DNA of 64,000 bases from Apiospora phragmitis (taxonomy: Eukaryota; Ascomycota; Sordariomycetes; Amphisphaeriales; Apiosporaceae), in contig JAQQWL010000006.1 in the NCBI GenBank assembly GCA_038363925.1, forward strand, positions 3,514,501 to 3,578,500, in the 5' to 3' direction. Below, piece by piece: positions 37,185-48,970 of this stretch. Positions within the stretch are counted from its first letter, which is position 1, and every line of letters starts with the position of its first letter. A model generated the notes under the pieces. The model did not search any database. It saw only the letters and a program-made list of their open reading frames with translations, and had not been told where the DNA came from. The position numbers were made by a program, and so were the translations under genes.

Positions 37185-37973
37185 TCAAGCTGTCTTCTTC
37201 CATTGTGTGTAGACGCCAATCAAACTGCTGACAGTACCGGCCAGGCCCACGAAGCCATCGTCGAAGCTAGTCCATGCCAGAGCAGAGGTGGGGATAGTCA
37301 AATCGCACAGGTCGGAGAGAAGCTGAAGCTGGCTGGTGGATCGCTCACTATTGCAGAGTCTAATCAGTACGATGTCTTTCTAACCAGAGAAACATCAAAT
37401 GGGGCAAGGGAACTGATATCAAACTTACATGGCGATGCGCTTGGCCTCTACGACACCCTCGCCCTCCTTCTTATCCACCTTGGCCTCGCGCTCGCGCAGG
37501 CGGTACAGGGTGTAGACCTGGGCGGCGACGCTGCACATGAGGCCCATGGCCCAGCAGCGGAAGGCCTCGCGCTGGGCGCGCGGGGCGCCCTGCCACTTGC
37601 GGACGCCGAGCGTGTCGAGCACGGTGACAGCGTCGAAGGTGAGGTAGCCCGCGTAGCCGAGCTGGCGGCCGACGGCGGCGTAGCGGAGCACTGGGTCCAT
37701 GGTGGCCTTGGAGTCGGCGGCGGTGGCGGCGGCCTTGAAGTGCTCGACGTTCTTGCCCACGCGCATCAGCTTGCGCGCGAGGCCGAACTGCTTCTTGATG
37801 GCGTCGAAGGGCGCGATCTCGCCCTTGGTGCCGTTGGTCCGCAGCAGGTACCACGCGTAGAAGCGCGAGAAGTACTGCAGCGTGCGCAGCAGCTTGTCGC
37901 GACCCGCCGTCGTCGCGACGAACTTGAGGTAGTGCGACACCGAGGGGTGGTAGATGAGGGCGTCGGCGACCAT
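37185..37973 (-). CDS. PEX11: Peroxisomal membrane elongation factor PEX11
   Basis: Peroxisomal membrane protein that elongates and divides peroxisomes. Exons 37973-37429 and 37347-37185 join in phase to give 235 residues, the normal size. The N-terminus carries the amphipathic region typical of PEX11 (SHYLKFVATTAGRDKLLRTL). The middle shows FDAIKKQFGLARKLMRVGK and LGYAGYLTFDAVTVLDTLGV. The second exon encodes the diagnostic C-terminus (LLSDLCDLTIPTSALAW, VGLAGTVSSLIGVYTQWKK), with the last membrane segment. No frame break. It is head to head with the uS7m gene. Confidence 0.93.
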
Positions 37974-38606
37974 CTTGACGATTTGCTGGGATGGGTCGGA
38001 TCAATGAGTCGCGAGAGGTCTACCTTGATGGGCGCTATGAGCTATTCCGGGATGGCGCTAATGACGTTTTTGATGGAAGAAGTCGAGAAGGAAAATGTCG
38101 GATTGGATTAAATAGGAATAAGTGAAGTCGGAACGTACGAGTAGATTGAATGAAGGTGGCTCTCTAGTAATTTACTTGCTTGGGATCGTCATTTTCATGA
38201 GACAACTCCAACTCCAACTCCTTTGTCTTTCAGCTATTGACTGGCTGGTCGTTAATCGACAACCCGGCCGAAAACCATCTGACGCTGGACTGATTGCAAG
38301 CACATGCCGAGGTCCACCGAGGTACAGAATCCAAGCGGCAAGTGTTAGACGGATCGTGGCTGGCTGTCTTAGGGTAAGCCCCCGCTAAGCATGATTTGCT
38401 CGTTTTAGTGCATATCACACACAGCCCGTCCTGCGTCCAGAGGTTTCAACCGCCAATTGCGGAACAACCTGCCCGATCTCCGACGGTGCCTCGAACAATT
38501 TTGTTGCATCGCGCATTCGAGAGCGGCAGTATCGCCCCAAAGCTCGGAAATCGAATATCGAGACGTTTCTCGCAGCCAATGCCATAAGACTGCATTGGGA
38601 GACGAG
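37974..38606. promoter_or_regulatory. Divergent intergenic region (PEX11 / uS7m)
   Basis: A 633-bp spacer between head-to-head genes, presumably a shared promoter region. It has a CAACTC triplet repeat at about 38203-38221. An ORF upstream of and in frame with the uS7m ATG (from 38457) is likely leader rather than coding. Confidence 0.5.
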
Positions 38607-39598
38607 ATGGCTTCCAAGCTGAGTCCCTGGGGGGTATGTCGCTCCCTCACCATCCGCACACGATCAATCCTGCAGCATGCAGAACGGAAAACCGCTGCGC
38701 CCTTCCACATCGCTCGGCGAGGATTGGCCGACGACACCACCTCGAGAGAGCCCCCGTCGGGCTCTGGCGGCGCGCTGCCTCCCTCGATGGCCGGCCAAAG
38801 CTCGGTCGAGAGATCATACACACCTCCGCCTCCCGAGCACTTCGCGCCGAATTGGCTGAACGCGGACGCCATTTCAAAGCTGGAGCAGATCGCGGCCGGA
38901 GAGGATCTGTACGACGAGGACGTAGGGCTGAAGTTTGGCAAGCTTAGTGCGCTACCTGGAAAAAAAGATCATCTGCAGAAGAGATATCCCGAGGTGATAG
39001 ATCAGGTCACCAAACTACTCATGCGGGACGGCAAGCTCAGCAAAGCCCAGAGGGTAAGAGCACTGCTATTCCAGAGCCAAGCCATTGCCGGTTGCAACAG
39101 GACGAGAATAAGAACCTGAGACAGCTGACTCTTTTTTCTTTGTAGGATATGTCCTTGATCCTCAACTTCCTCCGCACATCATCGGCACCGAAGGTATCCC
39201 CTATTCGGCCGCTCCTTCCGGGCTCACCGCCGGCCTACACACTTCCGTTGGATCCGGTACTCTACATGACTCTGGCCATCGACAGCGTGGCGCCGCTCCT
39301 GCGGATTCGGAGCATGAAGGGAATGGCCGGTGGTGGTAATGCGCTCGAGGTTCCTGAGCCCATGCCCGCCCGGCAACGAAGGCGTGTGGCAATTCAGTGG
39401 ATTCTGGACGCCGTCAACAAGAAGAAGTCAAAGGGCAGTGGACGTGCCATGTTTGCGCACAGGGTGGCCGAGGAGATCGTCTCGGTGATAGAGGGCAGGT
39501 CGACCGTCTGGGATAGGCGGCAGACCGTGCACAAGCTGGGTACCGCTGCACGAGCGAACTTGAACCACCCCGCCTTACTGGCGAAGCGGAGGAAGTAA
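38607..39598 (+). CDS. Mitochondrial small ribosomal subunit protein uS7m
   Basis: Mitochondrial ribosomal protein S7 (uS7 family), which binds the 3' domain of the small-subunit rRNA. Exons 38607-39053 and 39146-39598 join in phase to give 299 residues. The first ~60 residues are basic/Ser-rich, as in a mitochondrial import sequence. The uS7 fold follows: VIDQVTKLLMRDGKLSKAQR, then YTLPLDPVLYMTLAIDSVAP, RRRVAIQWILDAVNKKK and RAMFAHRVAEEIVSVIEG, ending with VHKLGTAARANLNHPALLAK. The ATG at 38607 was chosen because the import-like sequence starts there. An in-frame upstream ATG at 38457 is less likely. No frame break. Confidence 0.9.
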
Positions 39599-41121
39599 GC
39601 GGATCGTGTTGGTTGTATAAAAAAACACATGGAAACCCATTTTCATCCAGCGAATCCGGGATGGTGTAGGATATAGGCACGATGTACATATTCTTGTACT
39701 CATATCATCAGCATCTGGGGTTTCGGAGCATCTGGCCACCTAAGGCCAGGGCTTCGATCAAAATACACATAAAGATTACATGTATGCAATGTTACACTTC
39801 GTGGCCCGGTGGCAGCTTGGTAAAACACCGTTCTGATCAGACCTTGAGGGCTGACGAAATTCCTCCGCATTAGCCAGGCGAGGCGTGCTCATTCTTTTCG
39901 GATGTGGAAAACCACAAGACATGGAATGGAGACCAGCGGAGGCGTGGCTCGTTATTCGAACAATACTAGCCAATTTGGATGCGTCGTCTTTGAGTTGTCC
40001 ATATCGTGCTGATCTTCTCCCAAGTCCGATCTTCGAACACTGGCACGGTTACACAGCCCGAAGAGAACGTATATTTGTTGGGACCTACGAATTGGGGGTT
40101 GTACATGTGACTAAACAAGTCAGTCTAGATATTAGTATATTTATGGATGGGCCTTGGACTCTGAGCAACAAGCAACGGAACCCTGATACAACCAGTATGT
40201 GATAGTGCTTTCTAGGTAAAGGGGGAGGGTCTGCTTGCTTAGTAGCGAATATAAAGTAAACCTCAAAAATGCCGTGAGCAGGAACAAGCCACCTGACATA
40301 TGTGCGTAATCCGAAGGCTGAGCTCCAGCGCCAGCGTGTTCTCGTGAGTCCACCGCCCCCACGGTACAAGCTTTCTTCGGTATATTCAGGGGTTATGCTG
40401 GCTTGACCAGCACAGCCCCTTTCCAGCAATGTCAGACAAGTTCCGCATCCACGGGTCAAAGAAGGTATAACGCATGAGATGTCCCTGGTCGCTCATCTTG
40501 TTTATTGTCTATACTCAAAATGCCTTGTGGCATTGGATATAACATAAGTACATATGTGAGATCAAGATCGAATGGTCCCGTATTGATATCATCGCTTTGG
40601 TATAACGCTATGGCTAGCCCGTGAGGTTCTTTCGCATGCTGTATGCGGGCAAAGGGGTGTCAAAAAGCCGGGATAAGGTCAAAGTAAAACTACAAGAACT
40701 GCTACACAAGTCTGCTGTCCCATACCATCTCTATCCACGCTGTAGGATTTAGAGAAAAATATAGCTGTAACTTTGTGTGCGCATGTGACTCCGATCGCGA
40801 ATCAACGCACCTCATCCGTCCTCGGCCTTGATTATTTCCCCATAGATCAGTATCGTCTCGTTCGCTTTCCAACAAACATCTGACTTTGGTAGTTTTCGTC
40901 ATAAATTTCAGGGCTCTGCCTTTTTGGGCGGCGGGGCATTACTCTCGCGAACCAGATGCAGCTCATTGGAAGGAAACTCTCCTCCGAAACGCCAAATCAA
41001 GTTGGGACCTTCTAATCCACGCAGAAGCACGAGTTACCCATGGTGACTGCGGAATATTCTGCGGCTCGAATCGAGCGAAGCAACCGGGTATCTATCCTTG
41101 CCGTTGCTGTTGCAAGTCTTC
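39599..41121. other. Convergent 3' spacer (uS7m / NMN adenylyltransferase)
   Basis: A 1.5-kb spacer between convergent genes. Several short ORFs on both strands have no family signature. Nothing else recognised. Confidence 0.45.
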
Positions 41122-42046
41122 TCATGCCTTGTCCTTAAGATTGGCGGTGGTATTACCATCCTCATCTTGGTACAGGCCATGCTCCTTAATGTAATCGACC
41201 ACAGCAGTGGGTACGAGGTAGTCAATGTTCATGCGACGCTTAGATAGCAGTCTGATTTTTGTCGACGAGACCTCATTCGGGACAACCTGGGGTATCGAGT
41301 AGATGTTGTCCTCCCACTCCTTCGGAGTCCCCATAGCCTCTTGCATATCGGTACCAGCACGCTCGATGACGAAGGCGCCATACTTGCCCAAAATATGGGC
41401 AAGATCGTCTTGGCTCCACACGCCCGGCGTGCTCATTGTCTGAATCAAGTCTGCGCCCGCCAGAAGAGCAACGCGAACGGGCTGCTTTTCGCCATTACTA
41501 TTCTCAACGCCTCCGAGGACGTTGTTGACTTCATGCTCGAAGTGATCTAATACCTTGGCAGTGGGCCTTTTGTCCGCCAAGGTCGAGTCAGTAGCTGGCC
41601 ATCGTATGATTGGCAATAGATGGCAGATCAACTCACATGTATTCGGAGTGCATAGCCTCCCATGGGTCCACCATCAAGTAATCCGTGGTCTGTGTCCTCG
41701 TCTGGAGAGCCAATTCTGCCATGCGTAGGCGATGGTGTGCAGGAGCCAGCCCAACCTTTTTGTAGGCATCGCCGACCGGCGAAAGGTAGGTGCCGATGAC
41801 GGTGAAATTTGTGTTGCTCTTGACAAAATCGTGTGCAAGCGAAAACATGCGAAGATGTAGGAAGGTGATGGGCGAGAAGCTGCCGCAGGCGACGAGTACT
41901 AAGGGCGTCTTGCCGGGCTCGATGTGGCCCGTCTGTAGACGACTCGTGGGAAAATGGTAGTTCTCTAGCGACATGTTGGTGGTTGGTGAGGCGGGAGAGT
42001 CTGTTGATGACGAGGTTGTTGTGTGGTGGCCGGAATCAGAAGCCAT
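41122..42046 (-). CDS. Nicotinamide/nicotinate mononucleotide adenylyltransferase
   Basis: NAD-biosynthesis enzyme that joins NMN or nicotinate mononucleotide with ATP (NMNAT, yeast Nma1/Nma2). Exons 42046-41637 and 41566-41122 join in phase across a 70-bp intron (GTGAGT donor) to give about 284 residues. The nucleotidyltransferase signature GSFSPITFLHLRMF is present (a variant of the GxFxPxHxxH fold motif), followed by YLSPVGDAYKKVGLAPAHHR. The C-terminal EVSSTKIRLL motif (SSTxxR) and YLVPTAVVDYIKEHGLY complete the family pattern. The ATG at 42046 was chosen; the in-frame ORF extends upstream to 42367 without family-like sequence. No frame break. Confidence 0.93.
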
Positions 42047-44327
42047 GGCGTTCTGAAAGGATGGGTTTTGTCTACCTAGTGCGGCAGGCAGTTTGCAGCG
42101 ATTGTTAGGGCGCTGGCTAGCAGTGAAGCCAAGCCGTAGTGTGTTTGTTGTAAACCTGGACAACGAGGGGCAAGCGATGACGAATCTTTGGTTTGCTTCT
42201 GATCGGAAGGGCGGGTGGATGATAAGATAAGATCTGAGCAAAATCAATCGGGAACCCTTCGGTCGGGAAAGAGTATATGCCAACGCAAAGATAAGTATAA
42301 GGTAGGTTAGGTAAGTAAGTAGGTATGTGTTGGATTCACAGTGGTTGATGAGCAAAAGAGTCACCAAAAGTCCACTAGTTCGAGGGAAATGATGGATGGT
42401 ATTAAATGTATGGCCAAAGGGAAAGTCGTCTCTCCACTGGGTTCGGCTGTTGGGAACTGAAGGTCAGGTCTGCTGAAAGAGGGATCGAGCGAGAGACTGC
42501 GAGACTATCGTTTATCAAGCAGGGCAGCGCCTGAATCAGGATGGGAGGATGGGTCCAAACCCAGGCAGGCGAAAGTGGGCGGGCGGCGGACACGGGCGGA
42601 TTGCGGATTTGCGGATGACAGTGGGCAGTGGGCAGGTCGACGCCTTTGTTTGGCCACAGCTCACCGATCAGCAATGCACGCACTGTATGTACAATGGATA
42701 ATGGTCGATTGAGGGTTCTAGACGGGAGTCTCGCCGCTGGGGAAGTTGTTGGTCTGCGTGCCACCGTGTTACGACTCCTGCCTCACTGATCACTGCCAAG
42801 CTGCTTCGAGCCCTGGAAGCCTTCTGTGCGGCGTGTGGTGTATCTCCGTAAGTTCCAGCTCCGAACTCTTATTAGCAGCAGTCATCAGATACCTAGGTAA
42901 GCTACGGCCTAAGGTTAAGTAACTGCGCCGTAGCTACATAGAGGCTAGCTAGGTATCATGGACGTCACTGAGTTGCCATGCCTACCTTAGGTACACAACT
43001 TAGTTTGGAGATATGCTCTGGACATGCCTTGTAATAAACACGAGACATATATTATTAGTCACTCGTCTGCTCTATTACGGTAGTATCCTGTTTGCAGATC
43101 TGGTGCCCTTCAGGCGTTGCGCTTTGCCAGCGAAACCCCTCCCAAACCCCGTTGCAGTTTGGTGGCGTCCAGGCCAAAAAACCCCTGCTGGGCTAGTTAA
43201 GATACAAAACAGACAAAGAGGCGTATGACCCTAGAGAATGCGGGCGAACGGCATGCAAGACGCGGATACGGATGATCTATTCCCTTGTGTACGGAGTATC
43301 CAGGCAGGCATTGCGCCGGGACAAGACTTGAAACGGAGTGAAACTTCTGGGGACGGGACGCAATGGGTATGGGCAGCGCAGCAGAAGGGGTCGTCGACTA
43401 CAGTATGCGGTATCTTGGTTGGCTGGGTATAGCGACTGGAGCAGAACTGGAGCAGAAGCACCCGTAATCTGTTGAAGCTAGCCACTCAACTTATACCGTC
43501 CCAATGCTACCCTGGCCTTCCTTACCTGGTCCAGATTGCTCGACAGAAACGCAATCGCAACCGTTTGCCGTTCAGCGCCCATATCAACTACAACTTTGTC
43601 CTTCCCCCTTCGCTTGCCCATTCCCATCAACGTCCCCTCTCTGCCCTCCGCTCGCGAAACAAAGCCCCACGTGAACCTCTCGGCGCATTGCCTTCGTCCA
43701 GTGAGTGCTCAAGCGCTAAAACGCCATGTATCTCGGGAGGAGCACCGGAGCTTTTCAAGTGGAGTGATATCCCATGCAGGTAGCTCTCCTAAGTCGCCCC
43801 GATAGCGGGGTGTTAGTCCTCCATTTCCTGTGGCCTGTGACGAGAAATTTTTGCATTTCGCCGTGTAGAACAGCCCATTCACCGGGAAAAGCTTCCTTTT
43901 GTCGGCGGCGGCATTAGGGTGATTTCAAATTATACTATCAAGGTTCACCTTCTGCTCCACGGGATTTTTATGTCGGTGAGATAAACAGACAATTGCCGAG
44001 TTATTATGCAGAGATGCATCACCGCAGCAAAAGACGTAAAGCCAACGACTCACTTACGAATTGCGGGATTTGCATTTGCGTTTATGTCACGTGTTGTTTT
44101 AGAGATAGGTTACTGAGCTTTTTGTGTTGTTATTGTTTTGGCATCAAGGCCAAGAACACTATAGAGGTGCATACTTGTAGTAGTCCTATACTCATTATTA
44201 AGAAACCCATGTTGGTCTTAATAGAGGCATGTTGAGTAAAGGAACTTGATAAAAGGTACTCCGTACTTGCTTGTGCTTCTCTGAGGAAAGGTTAAACTGT
44301 ATAAGCATGCAAAAAGCTCAAAAAACA
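42047..44327. other. Gene-poor spacer with an inverted repeat
   Basis: A 2.3-kb spacer. The left end is the adenylyltransferase promoter. It contains short GTAGGTA/GTTAGGTAA-like repeats near 42300, a 70-bp imperfect inverted repeat at 42888-42957, and TACTCCGTA-type motifs at 43290-43298 and 44257-44265. No coding region that I can support. Confidence 0.45.
42888..42957. repeat. Imperfect 70-bp inverted repeat
   Basis: The outer arms GATACCTAG and CTAGGTATC pair exactly. Inner arms containing GCTACGGC and GCCGTAGC pair again around a central loop of about 22 bases. No terminal-repeat transposon is visible around it. It may be a relic of a small hairpin element. Confidence 0.55.
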
Positions 44328-44412
44328 TGGCGTCACCCGGAATCGAACCGGGGTCTACACGGAACAGTTGTGTTTCCACAACGTGTTGTACTGACCACTA
44401 TACTATGACACC
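44328..44412 (-). tRNA. tRNA-His (GTG) with a 13-nt intron
   Basis: The cloverleaf can be drawn on the minus strand. The acceptor stem GGTGTCA pairs with TGACGCC (one T-G wobble), with discriminator A at 44328. The anticodon stem ACACG/CGTGT encloses 20 bases, a 7-base loop TTGTGGA plus 13 extra bases after position 37/38, as expected for a nuclear tRNA intron. The T-arm is GGTTCGATTCC. The anticodon GTG reads histidine codons. CCA is not encoded. Confidence 0.92.
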
Positions 44413-44866
44413 TTGTAGTTGTCTGGTGACGAATTGACTTGAGTAACTTACTCTTAACAGAACTCTTATTACTAAAAATTAAAGCATTTCATCTGGCAAT
44501 TTTTAATCGCACTCTAACCATCATGATTTCCACTTGCCCCGTCAATTCCATTCAAGTGCTTGAAGCTTTTGTTTTCTACCCAAGGCTATAACGAGAGGGT
44601 TCGCCTACCTTCAATGTCCTTCATCATTGGTGACAAGTATCAAGTATGTCCTAATTAGGTATGCATGGTATCTGGGTGAGAGAAGCCAATCCTATAAGCA
44701 CACACATTAATAGTTATTTCCTACAACCATTATCAAACTATCTGGTGGATATATATCTTGATGGTGTGTTCTCGGCCGGACAGACGAACACCGTGTTTCA
44801 TCATCTGTCTGCGGTACAGTAGAGTCCCAGTGGTTTCAAGAGGTAGGTAGATATGCAAAGAAGAAA
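44413..44866. other. Spacer between tRNA-His and the gasdermin-like gene
   Basis: A 450-bp AT-rich spacer that carries the 3' UTR of the minus-strand gene ending at 44867. No gene seen. Confidence 0.5.
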
Positions 44867-45728
44867 CTAGTTGTCTTCCTTGAACACGATGCAGGTTTCC
44901 TGGTCATTCCCGATCGAGTGCTCGTCGAACGTAACCACAAGCTCCATATCGTTCCCCATCACGTCCGCACTGACCCCAACACACTCCATCTCCTGCGGTT
45001 CCTCATCCTCTTCGTCTTCACCCTCGCCCGTGAGAAAGGCCGTCCTGTGCGAAAACAGCTCCGTCGTCTCAGTTTCATGGCGCTTCACGCGGATCACATG
45101 GACTTGGTACGTGTACACGACACCAGGTGCCGTATTGTAGCTATCCATCCTGCTTCTCTCGCGGCTCGCAGTAGCGGCGGCTCCCACTTCGAGAGGTATG
45201 GGCTCAGCTGGAGCCGGCCGGGACATATCTGCCAGGCTGACGCGGTTGAGGTAGTCTCGGAGAGCACTTCAAAGGAGTCTCTCGCTACCCGCAGCCCAGA
45301 AACAATGTAGAAAGGACGGTTGCCGAACAAGCTCTGCTTCATGTGTTTTTTCACGGGGGCTAACTCCACAATCTTTTGAAGAGCATCCGCGGCCAAGCCC
45401 TTCTCGAAAATTCGTATTTCGAGGTCCACCTTGCCCAATGACTTGATCTGGCTATGGGACAGGTTGGCGCTCCCAGACGCTGAGGCTAGGTCGACGACCT
45501 TTGCGAAGAAACTCCCACCTATTGATCGCTTGGAGCCGCCGTTGTGGCGATGGTCGGTCTCGGTGGTGGTAGTGACTTGGGCAATGCGATATCAGGGAAT
45601 TCATCGTTTCTCAGAGCGGTGAGAATACGGGTTGGCCTGCTGGGATGTGAGATCACTGTTCCAAGTGCCAGTTCTCCGTCAGGCAAGAAGCTAAAGTGGG
45701 GTGGCAAGAACCAGGTCCTTTGCGTCAT
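44867..45728 (-). CDS. Probable fungal gasdermin-like pore-forming cell-death protein (HET-Q1/RCD-1 type), frame-disrupted
   Basis: Intronless gene for a protein of about 287 residues. I assign it to the fungal gasdermin-like family on its size, its N-terminal TWFLPPHFSFLPDG-type start, its beta-rich alternating sequence in the last third (VVYTYQVHVIRVKR) and its location beside a subtilisin-like protease gene. In known members (HET-Q1 with the HET-Q2 protease of Podospora), a protease removes a short C-terminal segment and the N-terminal part forms membrane pores, killing the cell. Here an acidic run at residues about 236-245 is followed by ~42 residues, a plausible inhibitory tail. Two single-base losses are seen at about 45571-45577 and 45240-45245; the total length fits exactly two lost bases. 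The family call rests on recognition by eye and on context, so it should be treated as probable. Confidence 0.6.
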
Positions 45729-46174
45729 GGCGATCTATCAGACGGATTAGATCCTGTGCTATGAAGGATCGGATATCTGATGATAGTAAGTCCTGTGTTA
45801 AAGATCGATGTAATATAGGAAATGCAAGTTGTGTGTCCGCGCTGGTGCCTGGGGCGAAACATCTATATACTCCCGGTGACACAGCCTTGACAGCATGACC
45901 CAATCAAGGCCGTCGTGAAGCCAGTCCGGTCAGCGTGGGGGCTAAACGGACTTTTCAACCGTCCATCTGGCATCAGTGATGCATATCGACGTTACCAGCG
46001 ACGGCATAGATATACTAAGACTTTTGCTAATATCAAAATTCAGTAGTGGTTGGCGGCTATTGATGTCTCCGAAAGAGCGCCCATCATCATCATCCAGTCC
46101 ACCGCCATACACCCTTCCGATTATCTCTGAGTACCCGTTACCGGGTCCCTGTCATGCATTCAACATTATCTCTG
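45729..46174. other. Spacer between the gasdermin-like and protease genes
   Basis: A 446-bp spacer between two same-strand genes. It should hold the protease 3' UTR and the promoter of the gasdermin-like gene. No ORF of interest. Confidence 0.5.
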
Positions 46175-48970
46175 CTATCGCAAACGGTCGAAGTCCTCCA
46201 TACATCCCAAAATTGCACGATATCTTGCATCATGGCTTCCACAATCCCTCCAGAACGAAATTGGATCAACCCATAACTGACGATTAGTGCACCTTGCTTT
46301 CATATGTTTGAACAAGGCCTCCATACCTCTCGTTTCCCACACACGCTGCAGTTTCGCGCTGTCACGTTCAGTGATTGAGAAACTACCTAGTGCAGGAAGA
46401 GCATCGACGTATGAAAGAAACGTGGCACTTATCCCCGCTGCGACTGCTGTGGCGACTGACGAGCCGGGCTCGATTGCATTGGGGTACTTTGTGCATACGC
46501 CAGAGAGAAATTCTCTAGGTAAACTGTCTCCGTAGGTACCCAGGGCTACAGGGCCGTATTCGCTATGTATGGAACTGCTCTTGAGGAAGTAACCATAGGG
46601 ATCGGTGGCGTGAATGGACATGACAGAATCGAGCCGGGCAGGGAAACATTCGACGTCGGATGCTGAGTTCCCAGCACTGGCCAACAGGATTATGGATTTT
46701 CCTCGAGTTTTGTTCGCTTCTTGAATGGCATTTTCTATGTCTATGTCCGCCCTGGGAAATCCAAAAGACATGGAGATGATATAGGCCTTCTGTTTGCCGC
46801 CCGCAGCCCATTCGATAGCCTACTCATACATCTTGGTTAGTCGAAGCCTCTGAAAACGCCAGTACTCTACAGATCATGATCTTCTCAAACCTTTGCAATT
46901 GATTGCTGCCTTCCTTCTAGCTCCTTCGAGTTCGCTGCAATCCGAGCCACAACGATTGTGGCAAAAGGAGCACACTTCATTGCCAGCCCGATCATGAACG
47001 TTCCATGGCCACAGTTGTCGACCATGCCTGACCCGTCTACGAAGTCCTTGAACTCAATTCGACTTGTTGCATCCTCGCCAAACTCTGAGTGTAGCAAGGC
47101 CGGATCCAATCCAGTGTCGAGGATTGCGATGACAGGCCGCCGGCTGCCCTTTGTCACAACACTCGTTCCAATTCTCCAAAGGTTGGAAAGCCACTGTATA
47201 GATTGTGTACTACGCCCCGCATGGAATTCCGCTAATGGCTGTGTTGGCTGATCCTGGCGATACTCATTTGATGGTCTATTCTCATGCCTTCTTCTGATGT
47301 ATAATGTCGTCCTGTCCGGGTTTCCGAATCCCTCATTCACCAACCAGGCCAGGGGCGGACGGCTTTGTTGAAGATCAGACGTTTCCGCTCAAGGATCCCG
47401 TCCTGATTGTTCCCTGTACCGTTGATGATGTTCTCTCTGTGATGGCTTGGCGACTGCTCCTCTCATGCAGGGTTGAAGGCTTGATCTCGACGCAAAAGCT
47501 CACAACTTCGTCGAAAACAGACTTGTGCTCGAAACCCTTCCATACAGTACTTTTTAGTTCTCTGAAACGGTTTCGTGCCAACCTATGGTCGCTGTTCACT
47601 CGCGACATATAGGTTACGCACGGCAACGTGGGGAAGGTTTCACCAAGTCCTATCTCGAGAAGCAATATACCCAGGTCGAAGATGCGAGGGTAGCTGTGAG
47701 TCATCAATTCGTCCCGTATAAATTCCTGCGACTCGTCGGCATCGTCTTTTCCAGATGGAAACGATAGGTATGCCCGTAAGGGCATGCTGGCTGGCGAAGA
47801 GCCTCCACCATTGTCCACTGGCATAAAATATATGTTGCTGCTTGTCCACTTCATACGCTTCAGTTTCGAATCGTAGAACATCATATAAGCTCGTGCAATG
47901 TTATATGCTAAGACAAGCTTGTCTTTGATCTTGAGGTCATAATATCTGAGCACGCTGGAGAGTGACTCCCCACGACCGGGCCTGGGGGCTAGTTCAAGAG
48001 AGCCGTATCTTCTCAACTTCGAAAGCCCTTTAGACGGTACCAAAGCAACTGGTATTCGAACGTTTGACTGAAGATCCAGAATTGAGCAGAACCTTTGGTT
48101 ACATATAGGTTCAGACTCAATGTTGGAGTTATCATCTGACCATCTTGCCCACGTTAGTTAAGGATCAGTGGTGTAGGAATCAATAAGCCGAACACACACA
48201 TTTCTAACAGAAAGTCTTGCCAGTAAGCCATATCCATCGTTGATACCAGAAAGTTGAATGTTGGGATTTTGGAATTTTCCTTTGCTAGGCATATTCTCGT
48301 TGGATGCCACTGCGATTGGTCGCTATGGCTGTCTCCCTCATCGACATGCAGAGTTGGATCGCATTTGGTGTGGTGTTCAAGTGCCCTAAAGGTTTCATTG
48401 CTGAAACTGTCTAGTCTGTCCGTTGATAATCGATTCTGGATGTTCAAAGGAAGGCTATTCCCGTCGACAAAAAGATCTTTGTGAAGCTGCGTGCAATCCT
48501 CCTCCAAAGCGCGCTTGAGGCCACTCTTCCCCGGTTGACTGAAGAAAGCTTCCAAGCGATCGGCCTTCAGCAATGAGGTTCCAGGTTCGGTATTAGCTGA
48601 AAATAAAGCATCACAGTCGCTCGTGAGGTGGACATGGTGATCATCATGTGACCGCTAGCGGTTCAATTATCAGTGAGTCTTGAAACCATTGTTGGAATAT
48701 TAGTCTTTCCCTTGTTTCACTTACACGGTAAATACCAGCCAAAGTCCCCAAAATCCTTCTGCATGATTTTTCGATTTCAGGGTCGATCTGATCAGCTGGA
48801 AGAGAGTTAAGACCTTCGTTGATCAGGTGCAGCCTTGTAGCGATATTACCAGCTTCTTTTCGAACATGTCCAGGCAAACGCGATGGAGAGAGAGTGCACA
48901 ACCTGAGAAGAGTCCCGGATATGGGCAAGGACCATTTCATCAGTACGGCCGAGCCAGATGGATGCGGCAT
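46175..48970 (-). CDS. DUF7580-like (pseudokinase-like) plus subtilisin-like S8 protease, frame-disrupted
   Basis: Two-part intracellular protein of about 866 residues. Exons are 48970-48725, 48654-48200, 48143-46891 and 46819-46175. No signal peptide or pro-domain is visible. The N-terminal ~550 residues resemble the fungal DUF7580 region: helical start, then LVLAYNIARAYMMFYDS, MKWTSSNIYFMP and YPRIFDLGILLLEIGLG, reminiscent of a degenerate kinase C-lobe. The C-terminal S8 domain keeps a full triad: Asp in AILDTGLDPALL, His in NCGHGTFMIGLA and Ser in PGSSVATAVAAGISA. Two one-base losses, at about 47459-47465 and in the run at 47353-47356, lie in the linker between the two parts. The architecture and the place next to a gasdermin-like gene match HET-Q2-type activating proteases; that role is inferred. 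Confidence 0.75.

Noticed and set aside
37203..38111. Plus-strand 302-codon ORF over PEX11
   Set aside because: Antisense shadow of PEX11.
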